Positions 18,003 through 27,064 of a stretch of 49,453 nt of DNA are shown here, in pieces (positions within the stretch are counted from its first letter, which is position 1; every line of letters starts with the position of its first letter). A program made the position numbers and the translations under genes. This stretch comes from Candidatus Rokuibacteriota bacterium. Lineage in GTDB: Bacteria; Methylomirabilota; Methylomirabilia; Rokubacteriales; CSP1-6. Location of the stretch: NCBI GenBank assembly GCA_003220615.1, contig QHTB01000053.1, positions 1-49,453 of the forward strand, in the 5' to 3' direction. The notes under the pieces were generated by a model that worked only from the letters and a program-made list of their open reading frames with translations, was not told the origin of the DNA and made no database searches.

Positions 18003-18560
18003 ATGGTCAAGGCGCGAATCGGGGCCAGTCTCCTGGCGCTCACTCTCGTGATCACGACGTCGATGAACACGCGGCCCGCTCTGGCGGCATCGGCGGCCGA
18101 GATCAACCGTGACGTGGACGCTGTCCTGGGCAAGCTCTATGCCGACGTTCCCGACGCCCGAGCGCTCTCGGAGAAAGCCGCAGGGGTTCTCATCTTCCCG
18201 AACGTCGTCAAGGCCGGCTTCCTCCTCGGCGCCCAGTACGGCGACGGTGCTCTCCGGCGGCAGGGCAGAACCGTGGCGTACTACAACACGGTCGCGGCTT
18301 CATACGGCCTCCAGGCCGGCGTTCAGACGTTCGGATACGTTCTGTTCTTCATGACCGAGCCGGCGCTCGAATATCTCAACAAGAGCGACGGCTTCGAGCT
18401 CGGCGTGGGCCCCAGCATCGTCGTCCTGGACGCCGGGAAGGCCAAGACCATGACGACCACGACGATGCAGAACGCGATCTATGCGTTCATTTTCGATCAG
18501 CGTGGCCTGATGGCCGGCATGGGTCTGCAGGGCTCGAAGATCAGCCGGATCGACCGCTGA
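18003..18560 (+). CDS. SYLF (Ysc84-type) lipid-binding domain protein
   Basis: A 185-residue exported protein: signal LLALTLVITTSMNTRPALAA, then a complete SYLF domain. Diagnostic segments are SEKAAGVLIFPNVVKAGFLL, GAQYGDGALRRQG, YYNTVAASYGLQAGVQTFGY and IYAFIFDQRGLMAGMGLQGS. Bacterial members are periplasmic or surface lipid-associated proteins of little-known role. It is 13 bp downstream of the gene at 17510, with GAGGAG 8-9 nt before ATG 18003, and the two form an operon behind box 5. Confidence 0.85.
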   Translation: MVKARIGASLLALTLVITTSMNTRPALAASAAEINRDVDAVLGKLYADVPDARALSEKAAGVLIFPNVVKAGFLLGAQYGDGALRRQGRTVAYYNTVAASYGLQAGVQTFGYVLFFMTEPALEYLNKSDGFELGVGPSIVVLDAGKAKTMTTTTMQNAIYAFIFDQRGLMAGMGLQGSKISRIDR

Positions 18561-18608
18561 TCGCGCAGCGTCCGTCTCAGGAACCGCCGGTAACGGCTGA
18601 ATCTCCCA

Positions 18609-18985
18609 TCACGAAGCCAGATCCGTTGTCACAATCGAACGCGTGAGCCGTGAGCTGGGCGCGGGAGCGACGGGAGGCCCGCCGAACGGCGGAGTGTTTG
18701 CTCCGCGGCGGGGACTACGTGCGGCGAGCCGCACGCGCACGCGCCCGGTGTCGTCGAGGAGCACGAGCTTGCCTGCCTCGCGCCGGAACGCGCTGGCTGC
18801 GCCAAGGGCGGCAAGAAACCGGCTTTCCTGATCCATGACGGCGGGCGCGCAGGCCATGCGGGTCGTCCCCGCCGGCTTCAGCCGGATCGTGCCTTCGCCC
18901 AACTCGAGTGCGCCGAAATAGCGGTTGCAGGCCGCCTGGCCGCTGATGCGCTGGGCGCCGTCGAACGAGAGTGTGGATTCGACGC
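18609..18985 (-). pseudogene. truncated META-domain (HslJ-like) gene
   Basis: On the minus strand the sequence encodes most of a META domain: [49 protein letters not shown] and the C-terminal strands [11 protein letters not shown]. Intact family proteins (heat-inducible HslJ and relatives) have a signal or lipoprotein N-terminus and further domain upstream. Here the homology is cut off near 18985, where opposite-strand GH63-type coding sequence begins. It therefore has no start of its own. The ORF running to 19001 crosses the junction and is not meaningful at its first few residues. Confidence 0.7.
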
Positions 18986-18989
18986 TCCT

Positions 18990-19622
18990 GACCGACGACA
19001 AGCTGCGGCGCGTGCTCGGCTACATGCTGGACGAGAAGGAATTTCTCGGCCCGTTCGGCATCCGTTCCCTGTCCTTGCACCACCGCGACCAGCCCTACGT
19101 CTTCTCCTCGACGGCACGGTGCACCGGGTCGACTACGAGCCGGCGGAATCGAGCAGCGGACTCTTCGGTGGCAACTCGAACTGGCGCGGGCCGATCTGGC
19201 TCCCGGTCAACGTGCTCCTCATCCGCGCGCTGATGAACCTGTACGCGTTCTACGGCTCGAGCTTTACCATCGAATGCCCAACGGGCTCGGGCGTCAAGAT
19301 GAACCTCTTCGAGGTGGCCCAGGAGATCGCGCGGCGGCTCACGAGCATCTTCGTCCGGGACAAGCAGGGCGCGCGTCCTGTATACGGAGGTACGGCGAAG
19401 TTCCAGTCCGACCCGCACTGGCGTGACCGGATCCTCTTCTACGAGTACTTCCACGGTGACAACGGGGCGGGATTGGGAGCCAGTCACCAGACGGGCTGGA
19501 CGGGCCTGGTCGCTTTGGTGATCTGGGTCTTTGGTTTTGTGGAGGGTGAGAATTTCCTGAAAGACTGGGGTAGCGGAACGCTTATCGCTCGAGCCGCCGC
19601 AGCGCCGCCCCCGCCGCGCTGA
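18990..19622 (+). pseudogene. C-terminal fragment of a second GH63/MGH1 glucosidase, frameshifted
   Basis: Translation begins mid-protein with [20 protein letters not shown], closely matching the glucosidase at 1423-4146 ([19 protein letters not shown]). The frame changes by one base near 19100-19105. It continues with [57 protein letters not shown] and [20 protein letters not shown] to a normal stop at 19620-19622. Only about the last quarter of the enzyme is present, so it is non-functional whatever the cause of the frameshift. The 5' break coincides with the broken end of the META gene, so one rearrangement probably made both scars. Confidence 0.85.
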
Positions 19623-19624
19623 TG

Positions 19625-19647
19625 GTGACCGGGCCACTCCCGGTCAC
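19625..19647. terminator. hairpin between convergent units
   Basis: A perfect 9-bp stem (GTGACCGGG / CCCGGTCAC) with the 5-nt loop CCACT lies between the glucosidase relic (+) and the end of the large MscS gene (-). There is no T-run on either side, so it is a candidate bidirectional terminator or mRNA 3'-end stabiliser rather than a textbook intrinsic terminator. Confidence 0.45.
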
Positions 19648-19664
19648 CCGGAGGAGCAAAACGA

Positions 19665-22121
19665 TTATTCGCGGCGGAGGTGCACCTCCTGCTGGGGCAG
19701 CGCGATCGCCATCCCGGCGTCGCGTAGCGCCGCGTACACCGAGACGCCGAGATCGCTCTTGACGCCGAGAAGGGCGTCCAGCCGATGCGTCCACGCCTGC
19801 AGCTCGAAGCGGAGCGCGCTGTCGCCAAAGCCGAGGAAGAACGCCTGTGGGGCCGGCTGGCCGGCGATGTCGTTCTGAGCCTGGGCGGCGCCGACCAGGA
19901 CTTTCAAGACCATGTCGGGGGCGGTGCCGTAGCTCACGTTGACCTGGATGTCGAGGCGCCGCAGCCGTTGGATCGGCGTCCAGTTGGTGACCCTCTCCGC
20001 GACGAGCTGGGAGTTCGGCACGATGACCTCCGCACCCTCACCGATGCGGATCGTGGTCGAGCGAAAGCCGATCCGGCGCACCTGCCCCTGCACGTTGCCG
20101 ATCTGGACCTCATCGCCGATGTGCACGGGCCGCTCGAAGAGCACGATGAGGCCGGAGACGAAATTGTTGACCACGTTCTGCAGGCCGAATCCCACGCCGA
20201 CGCCGAATGCGCCACCGAGCACGGTCACTCGATCGAGGTTCACGCCGAGCACGAGCAGCGCCACGATGAAGCCGACCGTGACGATCGCGTAGCTCACCAG
20301 GCTCGACAGCGCGTAGGGCAACCCGGCGCCGAGAGAGAGCCGGGGGAACACGTCCTCCTGGAGGACGAAGCGGACGAACGACGACACGAAGAACGCCGCC
20401 CACACAGTGACGACGAAGGCGAGGACGTCCCCCACCGAGATCTGGAGGGCTCCGCGCGTGAGTTCGGCGGCCCAGATGGTTCGGCCCGTGGCGATCATCG
20501 GCCTGAGCAGGCCCAGGGAGTCGAGGGTCACGGCGGCCCACATGGCGAGCGCGACCGTGCGCAGGAGACGATGCGCCCGCTGCTCGATGTAAGCGCGGTG
20601 CTGGTGCACCATCCTGAGGAATCGCAGCGGCGGCAGTCGAAGCGCGAGGTCGAAGAGCCCCTCGGCGATTCGCCGGCCCGCGGCCAGGATCAGCCCGACG
20701 TACGCGCTCTGCAGTGTGCTCGACGCGAGCAGTCGCGCCAGGCTCATGTTGCCGACGGCGCCGGAGACGAAGGCGACGGTGAACGCCGCGAACGCGGCAC
20801 GGAGAGCCATCACTCGGGTGAAAGGACTCGGCAACGCATCGATGAAGACGACTTCGTGCCAGCGGCGGGTTCGCAGGACCCATCCGATGAGCGCTGCCGG
20901 CACGAGCATCTCGAGCAGGAAGACCGTTCGCTCCAGGAGCGGGAGGGCCGTGAAGAGCTCGCGGAGGCGGTAGGCGAGAAAGAACGCGCCGAGGCCGTAG
21001 ACCCAGGGGACGAGGCGAGGCGCGACGAGCCGCCGGAAAATCGCGACCATCGCGACGAGCGCGCCGGCCTCGAGCAGGAGCCAGGCTGTGCGCGGCTCGC
21101 CGGAGTAGATCCAGGGCGACGCCAGCACGGCCAGCACGGCTCCTGCGGCCAGCGGTCGCTCGAAGACCGCGGGGAGGGCGGGCATGGATTCACCCTCGGC
21201 GGTCCAGGCGTGTGCGTGCGTTCGGATCCACCAGAGAACCGCGACGAGGACCAGAAAGAGCACCACGTGGATGACGATGCGCTCGGACTGGTCTTTCACG
21301 AACTGCCGGAGGCGATCCATTTCGGCTGCCAACGGCTCCTGGATTGCCGCGGGCAGATTGGCCAGGACCTCCGGACGCATGTTCCAGATCGGCGGGCTGT
21401 CGAGCACGAACAGCGCGCCCGCGGCGCGCCGCCGAGCCCGGTCGATCAGGTTCAGCGCGTCATCGCAGCGCGCCAGCTCCTTCGCGACCTGATCCTGTAA
21501 GACAAGGATGGCGGTGTTCTGAACGGCGACACGCTTTTGGGCCGCCGCCACCGACGCGAGGACCTCGTCGACTCGCGCGACCATCTGAGCGGGCGCCCTT
21601 TGCTTCACGATGTCCGCCCGGGTCCTGGCCCACGTCTCGCGCAGCTCCGCCAGCCGCTGGCGTTGCTGCTCCAGCCAGACGGCCCGCGTGGTCAGCGTAT
21701 CGATCCAGGCGACCAGCGCGACCCGGCTCGACTGCCATGCGTCGACGAGCGCGTCGAGCGTGGCCAGTCCGGGTCCCGAGTCGAGGGTTTCGCGGGTCCG
21801 CGCCGTCCGGTCGTCGAGACGCGCGCTGATATCGGGCAGGGCACGATCGATTCCGACGACGGGCCGGCTCGGCTCGAGGTCGCGCTCGAGTGTGCGCAGG
21901 TAGTTGACGACTTCATTCGCGCGCGCTGAAACCTCGGCGCTGGGGATCGAAGCGGGGGGCTCCTTCGGCGCTTGCGGAGCTTGTGCGCCGGGGGAAGGAG
22001 ATTGCGTCGGGGCGGGTTGAGGTTGCTTCTCGGCGGGCGCAGCGTATGCGCCGGGCTCGCTCACCGGCAACAGCATCACGACGATCATCAACAGGAGCAG
22101 GCGCCCCGCGAACGACTTCAC
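19665..22121 (-). CDS. large MscS-family channel with periplasmic coiled coil (818 aa)
   Basis: A protein of MscK/KefA-like plan: signal peptide RLLLLMIVVMLLPVSEPGAY, a Pro/Gln-rich linker, a helical, coiled-coil-like periplasmic domain to about residue 270, roughly ten membrane helices, and the MscS pore and beta domain near residues 620-780. The last carries GGAFGVGVGFGLQNVVNNFV, ERPVHIGDEVQIGNVQGQVR and GEGAEVIVPNSQLVAERVTN. It should act as an osmotic safety valve. I chose GTG 22121 because the signal peptide starts there; the longer frames to 22175 or 22265 run through boxes 6 and 7. It is divergent from the oxidase operon and has a full-length paralogue at 30206. Confidence 0.88.
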   Translation of the reverse strand: MKSFAGRLLLLMIVVMLLPVSEPGAYAAPAEKQPQPAPTQSPSPGAQAPQAPKEPPASIPSAEVSARANEVVNYLRTLERDLEPSRPVVGIDRALPDISARLDDRTARTRETLDSGPGLATLDALVDAWQSSRVALVAWIDTLTTRAVWLEQQRQRLAELRETWARTRADIVKQRAPAQMVARVDEVLASVAAAQKRVAVQNTAILVLQDQVAKELARCDDALNLIDRARRRAAGALFVLDSPPIWNMRPEVLANLPAAIQEPLAAEMDRLRQFVKDQSERIVIHVVLFLVLVAVLWWIRTHAHAWTAEGESMPALPAVFERPLAAGAVLAVLASPWIYSGEPRTAWLLLEAGALVAMVAIFRRLVAPRLVPWVYGLGAFFLAYRLRELFTALPLLERTVFLLEMLVPAALIGWVLRTRRWHEVVFIDALPSPFTRVMALRAAFAAFTVAFVSGAVGNMSLARLLASSTLQSAYVGLILAAGRRIAEGLFDLALRLPPLRFLRMVHQHRAYIEQRAHRLLRTVALAMWAAVTLDSLGLLRPMIATGRTIWAAELTRGALQISVGDVLAFVVTVWAAFFVSSFVRFVLQEDVFPRLSLGAGLPYALSSLVSYAIVTVGFIVALLVLGVNLDRVTVLGGAFGVGVGFGLQNVVNNFVSGLIVLFERPVHIGDEVQIGNVQGQVRRIGFRSTTIRIGEGAEVIVPNSQLVAERVTNWTPIQRLRRLDIQVNVSYGTAPDMVLKVLVGAAQAQNDIAGQPAPQAFFLGFGDSALRFELQAWTHRLDALLGVKSDLGVSVYAALRDAGMAIALPQQEVHLRRE

Positions 22122-22159
22122 GGGCAGAGCATGGCCTAACCCTCCCGTTGCAGTCCATA

Positions 22160-22173
22160 GGGACCTTAGGCTC
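22160..22173. promoter_or_regulatory. DosR-like palindromic box 6
   Basis: Core GGGACC-TT-AGGCTC (ATAGGGACCTTAGGCTCAT at 22157-22175), 38 bp from GTG 22121 of the large MscS gene. The left half matches the DosR consensus half-site (GGGAC) exactly. Confidence 0.62.
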
Positions 22174-22193
22174 ATCCGCTCCGCTGAGTCCGT

Positions 22194-22207
22194 TGGACCA
22201 AGGTCCC
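22194..22207. promoter_or_regulatory. DosR-like palindromic box 7
   Basis: Core TGGACC-AA-GGTCCC (GTTGGACCAAGGTCCCATTG at 22192-22211), 39 bp before GTG 22247 of the oxidase operon and 34 bp centre-to-centre from box 6. Each member of the pair sits about 40 bp from one of the two divergent starts. Confidence 0.7.
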
Positions 22208-22246
22208 ATTGGAACGGAGCTGGCGGCTGGCGATCATCCGCAGGGC

Positions 22247-23206
22247 GTGCCCACTGCCCAGACACCGAGTATCTTCGATCCAGTTTCCAGCCCGGCGCTG
22301 GCGATCCGGGAGCTGTCCTTCGTTGTCCTCGGCCTCTCGGCCGTCATCTTCGTGGTGGTGGCCGGGGTCGCCGCCTACACCCTCGTCCGCTTCCGGAATC
22401 GGCCCGGCGACGGCCGGCGTGAACCCCCCCAGGTCTACGGCAGCACCCAGATCGAGCTGGCGTGGACGGTGGTGCCCTTCCTCATCGTCATGGTGCTGTT
22501 CCTCGTCACCGCCCGCTACATCTACGGGATCGAGGGACGCGCGATGCCCTCGGACGCACTCGAGGTCACCGTCGTGGGGAACCAGTGGTGGTGGGAGATC
22601 CGCTACCCCCGGCTCGGGATCGTGACTGCCAACGAGCTGCACGTCCCGGTGAGCGATCCCGCGCGGCCAGCGCCGACCTTCATCACGCTCCAGTCCGTGG
22701 ATGTGATCCACAGCTTCTGGGTTCCCCAGCTCGCCGGGAAGATGGACCTCATCCCGAACAAGACGAACCGCATGTGGATCGACCCCCGGGTCCCGGGGAC
22801 GTACGTCGGCCAGTGCGCGGAGTACTGCGGGACCCAGCACGCGTGGATGCTGCTCGAGGTGATCGTCCATCCCCGGGACGAGTTCGATCGCTGGGTGGCC
22901 GCCCAGCAGACCCCGGCGGTGGCTGATCCGGCGGCCCGTGCCGGGCGCGAGCTCTTCCTCTCGCTCTCCTGCATCAACTGCCACACGGTGCGCGGCACTC
23001 CCGCCAACGGCGTGTTCGGCCCCGACCTCACCCACCTGATGAGCCGGCGGACCATCGCAGCGGGGGCTGCGCGCAATACCCCGGAGGCGTTACGTGCGTG
23101 GGTGGACGCTCCGGGAGCCATCAAGCCCGGCGTCCTGATGCCCGCGATGAAGCTTGCGAAAAGCGAGCTAGACTCGTTGACCACCTATCTCCTGACGCTC
23201 CGGTGA
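22247..23206 (+). CDS. ctaC: cytochrome c oxidase subunit II with fused cytochrome c
   Basis: A 319-residue subunit that takes electrons at the CuA site. Two membrane helices (SFVVLGLSAVIFVVVAGVAA and AWTVVPFLIVMVLFLVTARY) are followed by the cupredoxin domain with GNQWWWEIRYP, HSFWVPQLAGKMD and the CuA ligand motif CAEYCGTQHAWM. A C-terminal cytochrome c domain with CINCH and a distal Met (LMPAMKL) makes it a caa3-type subunit. The start is uncertain: GTG 22247 comes after box 7 and just before the conserved FDPVSSPALAI; the frame open upstream to 21983 overlaps the divergent MscS gene and is unlikely to be used. No lipobox is seen. It leads an eight-gene operon. Confidence 0.9.
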   Translation: MPTAQTPSIFDPVSSPALAIRELSFVVLGLSAVIFVVVAGVAAYTLVRFRNRPGDGRREPPQVYGSTQIELAWTVVPFLIVMVLFLVTARYIYGIEGRAMPSDALEVTVVGNQWWWEIRYPRLGIVTANELHVPVSDPARPAPTFITLQSVDVIHSFWVPQLAGKMDLIPNKTNRMWIDPRVPGTYVGQCAEYCGTQHAWMLLEVIVHPRDEFDRWVAAQQTPAVADPAARAGRELFLSLSCINCHTVRGTPANGVFGPDLTHLMSRRTIAAGAARNTPEALRAWVDAPGAIKPGVLMPAMKLAKSELDSLTTYLLTLR

Positions 23207-23221
23207 CGACAGGATGATGTC

Positions 23222-24898
23222 GTGAGCGTGCTCTCTCCGACCTTGATGAGCCCGGAGGCGGCAGCCCGGCGCCCGTGGCTCGAGCACGCCCACGACTGGG
23301 TCGTCACCGTGGACCACAAGCGCCTCGGCATCATGTACGTGGTCTCCGGGCTCGTCTTCTTCGTCGTGGCGGGGATCGAGGCAACGCTGATGCGCCTGCA
23401 GCTTGCGTGGCCCGGGCTGCACATCGTGCCGCCGGAGACGTTCAACCGGCTCTTCACCATGCACGGCACGAGCATGGTGTTCCTGGTCGGGATCCCGATC
23501 GTGTTCGGCTTCGGCAATTATTTGGTCCCGCTGATGATCGGTGCCCGCGACCTCGCCTTCCCCCGACTGAATGCCTTCGGTTTCTGGATGTTCCTGTTCG
23601 CGGGACTGCTCTTGCACTGGAGCTTCATCGGCGGGGAAGGGCTCTCCGGGTCGGGCTCAGCGCCGGCGGTCGGCTGGTTCGCCTACGCACCGCTCACGAG
23701 CCGCGCGTTCACTCCCGGCAACGCCACCGACTACTGGAATCTCGCGGTCTTCATCGCCGGTGTCGGGACCATCGGCACGGCGATCAACATCGTCGCCACC
23801 ACGCTGACCATGCGGGGCCCTGGCATGACCCTCGGTCGTATGCCGATCTTCGTCTGGACGATGGTGACGGTGTCGGCGATGACCCTGTTCATCCTGCCGC
23901 CGCTGTCGGCGGCCCAGATCATGCTGCTCCTCGATCGATTCCTCGGCGCCCATTTCTTCGACACCCAGGCCGGCGGGTCTGCCGTCATGTGGCAGCACTT
24001 CTTCTGGTTCTTCGGGCATCCCGAAGTCTACGTGCTGATGCTGCCGGGCTTCGGCTTCGTGTCCGAGATCATCCCGGTCTTCTCCCGCAAGGTCATCTTC
24101 GGCTATGCGACCCTGGTGGCGGCGACGGTGTCCATCGGCGGGGTGGCGCTCTCGACCTGGGCCCACCACATGTTCGTGGTCGGGATGGGGACCGGTCTCA
24201 ACGCGGTCTTTGCGCTCTCCACGATGCTCATCGCCGTCCCCACCGGGATCAAGATCTTCAACTGGCTCGCCACCATGTACGGTGGCCGCATCCGGTTTCG
24301 CACGCCCATGCTCTTCTGCTGCGCGTTCCTGTTCCAGTTCCTGTGCGCCGGCCTCACCGGAGTGATGCTGTCCGTGGCGCCGTTCGACTGGCAGCTCAGC
24401 GACTCTTATTTCGTGGTTGCCCACTTCCACTTCGTGCTCATCGGCGGCCTGCTGTTCGCCATCTTCGCGGCCATCTACTACTGGTTTCCGAAAGTCACGG
24501 GACGAATGCTCTCCGAGCGGCTCGGCCGGTGGCACTTCTGGCTGCTCGTCGTCGGGTTCAACCTGACGTTCCTCACCATGCACGGTCAGGGAGTGCTCGG
24601 AATGCCTCGGCGGATCTACACGTACCCGGCCGACCGCGGTTGGGAGATGTGGAACCTCGTCACGACGCTCGGAGTGCCGCTGCAGATCGTCGCGGTCCTG
24701 ATCTTCGCGGTGAACGTCGCCGTCTCGCTGCGGCGTGGGGAGCGGGCGGGCGACGACCCCTGGGACGCGTGGACGCTCGAATGGGCCACGAGCTCGCCGC
24801 CGCCCGAGTACAACTTCGAGACGATCCCGGTGACCACGAGCCGCCGACCGCTGTGGGACATGAAGCATCCGGACGACCCCGACGGGCCTCACGAATGA
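23222..24898 (+). CDS. ctaD: cytochrome c oxidase subunit I
   Basis: The 558-residue catalytic subunit with twelve membrane helices. Ligands and channel residues are all present: the low-spin haem His in LFTMHGTSMVF, the CuB His plus cross-linked Tyr motif in FFGHPEVYVLMLPG, the adjacent CuB histidines in WAHHMFVVGMG, and the haem pair in VAHFHFVLIGG. The Glu of GHPEVY marks an A1-type proton-pumping oxidase. GTG 23222 begins 15 bp after the subunit II stop; an ATG a few codons on (MSPEAAARR) is an alternative. The stop overlaps the start of subunit III (ATGA at 24895-24898). Confidence 0.96.
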   Translation: MSVLSPTLMSPEAAARRPWLEHAHDWVVTVDHKRLGIMYVVSGLVFFVVAGIEATLMRLQLAWPGLHIVPPETFNRLFTMHGTSMVFLVGIPIVFGFGNYLVPLMIGARDLAFPRLNAFGFWMFLFAGLLLHWSFIGGEGLSGSGSAPAVGWFAYAPLTSRAFTPGNATDYWNLAVFIAGVGTIGTAINIVATTLTMRGPGMTLGRMPIFVWTMVTVSAMTLFILPPLSAAQIMLLLDRFLGAHFFDTQAGGSAVMWQHFFWFFGHPEVYVLMLPGFGFVSEIIPVFSRKVIFGYATLVAATVSIGGVALSTWAHHMFVVGMGTGLNAVFALSTMLIAVPTGIKIFNWLATMYGGRIRFRTPMLFCCAFLFQFLCAGLTGVMLSVAPFDWQLSDSYFVVAHFHFVLIGGLLFAIFAAIYYWFPKVTGRMLSERLGRWHFWLLVVGFNLTFLTMHGQGVLGMPRRIYTYPADRGWEMWNLVTTLGVPLQIVAVLIFAVNVAVSLRRGERAGDDPWDAWTLEWATSSPPPEYNFETIPVTTSRRPLWDMKHPDDPDGPHE

Positions 24899-25482
24899 GC
24901 GCGCACACCGCGGTGCACGAGTCGACCGTCGGCCACGAGTGGCGGGGGCGGGCGGGAATGATCGGTCTGATCATCGCCGAGAGCTCACTCTTTGGTGTGT
25001 TCGTCGTCGCCCATCTCTTCTATACGGGAAAGAGCGTGAACGGGCCGTATCCGAACGACGTGCTCACGATCCCCGTGATCGGGACCATCTGCCTGCTGTC
25101 GAGCAGCGTCAGCGTCGCCCTCGGCGCTCGCGCGCTCGGGCGCGGCAACGTCCGGCGCTCGGGAGCCTGGCTGCTCGTGACCGCCCTGCTCGGCGCCATC
25201 TTCCTCGCGGGAACCGCCCGCGAGTGGCACCGCCTCATCTACCGCGACGGCCTCACGATCGCCACGAACCTCTTTGGGACGACGTTCTATCCCCTGGTTG
25301 GGCTCCATGGCTCGCACGTGATCGTCGGGCTCGTGATGCTCGGGCTCTGCTGCGTGTTCGCCGCCACCGGAGCGCTGAGGGCGGTCCATGCCGCGCGCGT
25401 GGAGATGGTGTCCTGGTACTGGCACTTCGTGGACGGAGTGTGGGTGGTGGTCTTCACCGTGGTCTATCTCATCGGTCGATGA
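24895..25482 (+). CDS. ctaE: cytochrome c oxidase subunit III
   Basis: A 195-residue subunit with about five membrane helices, the short bacterial form of subunit III. Signature segments include GMIGLIIAESSLFGVFVVAH, FYPLVGLHGSHVIVG and VSWYWHFVDGVWVVVFTVVY, the last being the conserved C-terminal helix. It stabilises the catalytic core and proton uptake. ATG 24895 overlaps the subunit I stop, and its own TGA overlaps the ATG of the following gene (25479). Confidence 0.94.
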   Translation: MSAHTAVHESTVGHEWRGRAGMIGLIIAESSLFGVFVVAHLFYTGKSVNGPYPNDVLTIPVIGTICLLSSSVSVALGARALGRGNVRRSGAWLLVTALLGAIFLAGTAREWHRLIYRDGLTIATNLFGTTFYPLVGLHGSHVIVGLVMLGLCCVFAATGALRAVHAARVEMVSWYWHFVDGVWVVVFTVVYLIGR

Positions 25483-26309
25483 ACAAATCCGGGCCGGACT
25501 CCCACGCACTGCCCGCGCCCACCGTGTGGCCCATGGTGGTCGCGCTCGGCCTCACCCTGGTCGGCGCCGCTCTCGTCACGCACGTGGTCGTCGGCATCGT
25601 GGGGCTGGCGCTCGCACTGATCGGCGGCGTCGGCTGGTGGTACCAGGTCCTGCCCGAGGAGCAGGTCGAGCACGTTCCACTGGTGCCGTTCGCCGAGCGC
25701 GCCAAGCCGATCGTCCGCGTCTCCGCGGCGGTCGAGCACCTCGAGCTCGGCGAGGCCGGGCACCGCGTGAGGCTGCCGATCGAGGTCCAACCGCTCTCGG
25801 CCGGGGTCAAGGGTGGTCTCGTCGCAGGCGTCGCGATGGCGGCCGTGGCCCTCGCCTATGGCGTCCTGCTCCAGCGAAGCCTCTGGTACCCGATCAACGT
25901 GCTCGCCGCCGTGGCGATGCCTTCGATGGCGCGGGCCGACGTGCCGGAGCTGCGCGCTTTCAACGCCACCGCCGTCGTTCTCGGTGTCGTCGCCCACGGA
26001 ATCGTCTCGATACTGGTCGGCCTGCTCTACGCCACCATCCTGCCCATGCTTCCTCGACGACACGCGCTGTGGGGCGGCCTGATCGCTCCGCTCCTCTGGA
26101 CGGGATTTCTCTGGGCGTTGCTCGCGCTCAGAAATCCCGTGCTCGCTGCGCGCGTGGACTGGTCGTGGTTCGTCGTGTCCCAGATCGCCTTCGGGCTCGT
26201 CGCAGGGTTCGTTGTGGCGCGCGCGACGCCGATCGCGACCATGCAGACCTGGCCGCTCCGGGTGCGGGCCGGCATGCATGTTTCCATCGAGCGGGACGAG
26301 AGGCAGTGA
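25479..26309 (+). CDS. membrane protein of the oxidase operon (subunit IV-like N-terminus)
   Basis: A 276-residue protein. Two N-terminal helices (WPMVVALGLTLVGAALVTHV and GIVGLALALIGGVGWWYQVL) resemble a small oxidase subunit IV. After a soluble stretch of about 80 residues come four further helices, including GGLVAGVAMAAVALAYGVLL and VSQIAFGLVAGFVVARATPI. I do not recognise the second part as a named family. Overlapping start and stop codons on both sides place it firmly inside the operon, so an accessory or assembly role in the oxidase complex is a reasonable inference. There are no haem or metal motifs. Confidence 0.75.
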   Translation: MNKSGPDSHALPAPTVWPMVVALGLTLVGAALVTHVVVGIVGLALALIGGVGWWYQVLPEEQVEHVPLVPFAERAKPIVRVSAAVEHLELGEAGHRVRLPIEVQPLSAGVKGGLVAGVAMAAVALAYGVLLQRSLWYPINVLAAVAMPSMARADVPELRAFNATAVVLGVVAHGIVSILVGLLYATILPMLPRRHALWGGLIAPLLWTGFLWALLALRNPVLAARVDWSWFVVSQIAFGLVAGFVVARATPIATMQTWPLRVRAGMHVSIERDERQ

Positions 26310-27046
26310 GCGCTTCGCGCTCGGCCCTCGCCGCCGGCCTGGCGCTCGGAGCAGCCGTCGTCTTCGCCGCCTGCGACGCGCTGCCGGGGAAACCGAAGCC
26401 CGGCGCTCACGACGTCCTCCCATCACAGGTCGTCGCTTTCGACGGGCTCTACGCTCGCCACTGCGCGGGCTGCCACGGAGTGGACGGTAAGCTCGGGGCC
26501 GCGCGGCCGCTCAACGACCCGGTCTACCTGGCGCTCGTTCCCCACGAGCGGCTGCGGCAGGTGATCGCCCGCGGTGTGCCAGGCACCTCGCAGCCGGCCT
26601 TTGCGCGAACCGCCGGTGGCGATCTGACCGACGCGCAGATCGACGCGCTGGTGCAGGGACTGATCAACACCTGGGGACGCCCGGAGGTGGCCCGCGATGG
26701 CGAACTCCCCCCGTACGGCGCTCCGGCGCCAGGCGACGCGGAGCGGGGGAAGGCAGTCTTCGTCGTCGCGTGCGCTGCCTGTCACGGCCTGGACGGACGA
26801 GGCGGACCCAAGGGCGGGTCGGTTGTAGACCCGTCGTATCTGGCCCTTGTGAGCGATCAGGGATTACGCACGACGGTGATCGTCGGGCGCCCCGACCTCG
26901 GGATGCCCGACTGGCGCGGGTACGTCAGGGGACAGCCGCTATCGCCTGAGCACGTCGCGGATGTCACAGCGTGGCTCGTGGCCCAACGGCGACCGGTTCC
27001 CGGGCGACTCCCCACCATCGCCGACACGCCACGCCCAGCACGATGA
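26306..27046 (+). CDS. dihaem cytochrome c lipoprotein
   Basis: A 246-residue periplasmic electron carrier with two haem c sites, CAGCH (near residue 55) and CAACH (near residue 155), each followed by a mono-haem cytochrome c domain with candidate axial Met residues (LGMPDWRGYVRG in the second). The N-terminus has a lipobox (VVFAAC), so it is probably anchored to the membrane. GTG 26306 overlaps the previous stop. Lying between oxidase and bc-complex genes, it is well placed to pass electrons from the cytochrome b/c subunit to the CuA subunit, although both of those also carry their own haem c domains. Confidence 0.9.
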   Translation: MSASRSALAAGLALGAAVVFAACDALPGKPKPGAHDVLPSQVVAFDGLYARHCAGCHGVDGKLGAARPLNDPVYLALVPHERLRQVIARGVPGTSQPAFARTAGGDLTDAQIDALVQGLINTWGRPEVARDGELPPYGAPAPGDAERGKAVFVVACAACHGLDGRGGPKGGSVVDPSYLALVSDQGLRTTVIVGRPDLGMPDWRGYVRGQPLSPEHVADVTAWLVAQRRPVPGRLPTIADTPRPAR

Positions 27047-27064
27047 ACGGAGAGGACTAGAGCC

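Noticed and set aside
19785-21500. 571-codon plus-strand frame opposite the large MscS gene
   Set aside because: Composition very rich in Glu, Arg, Asp and His, typical of antisense shadow; the MscS frame has clear domains.
23820-23845. CATGACCCTCGGTCGTATG in ctaD
   Set aside because: Coding sequence of a conserved loop; poor match to the core.
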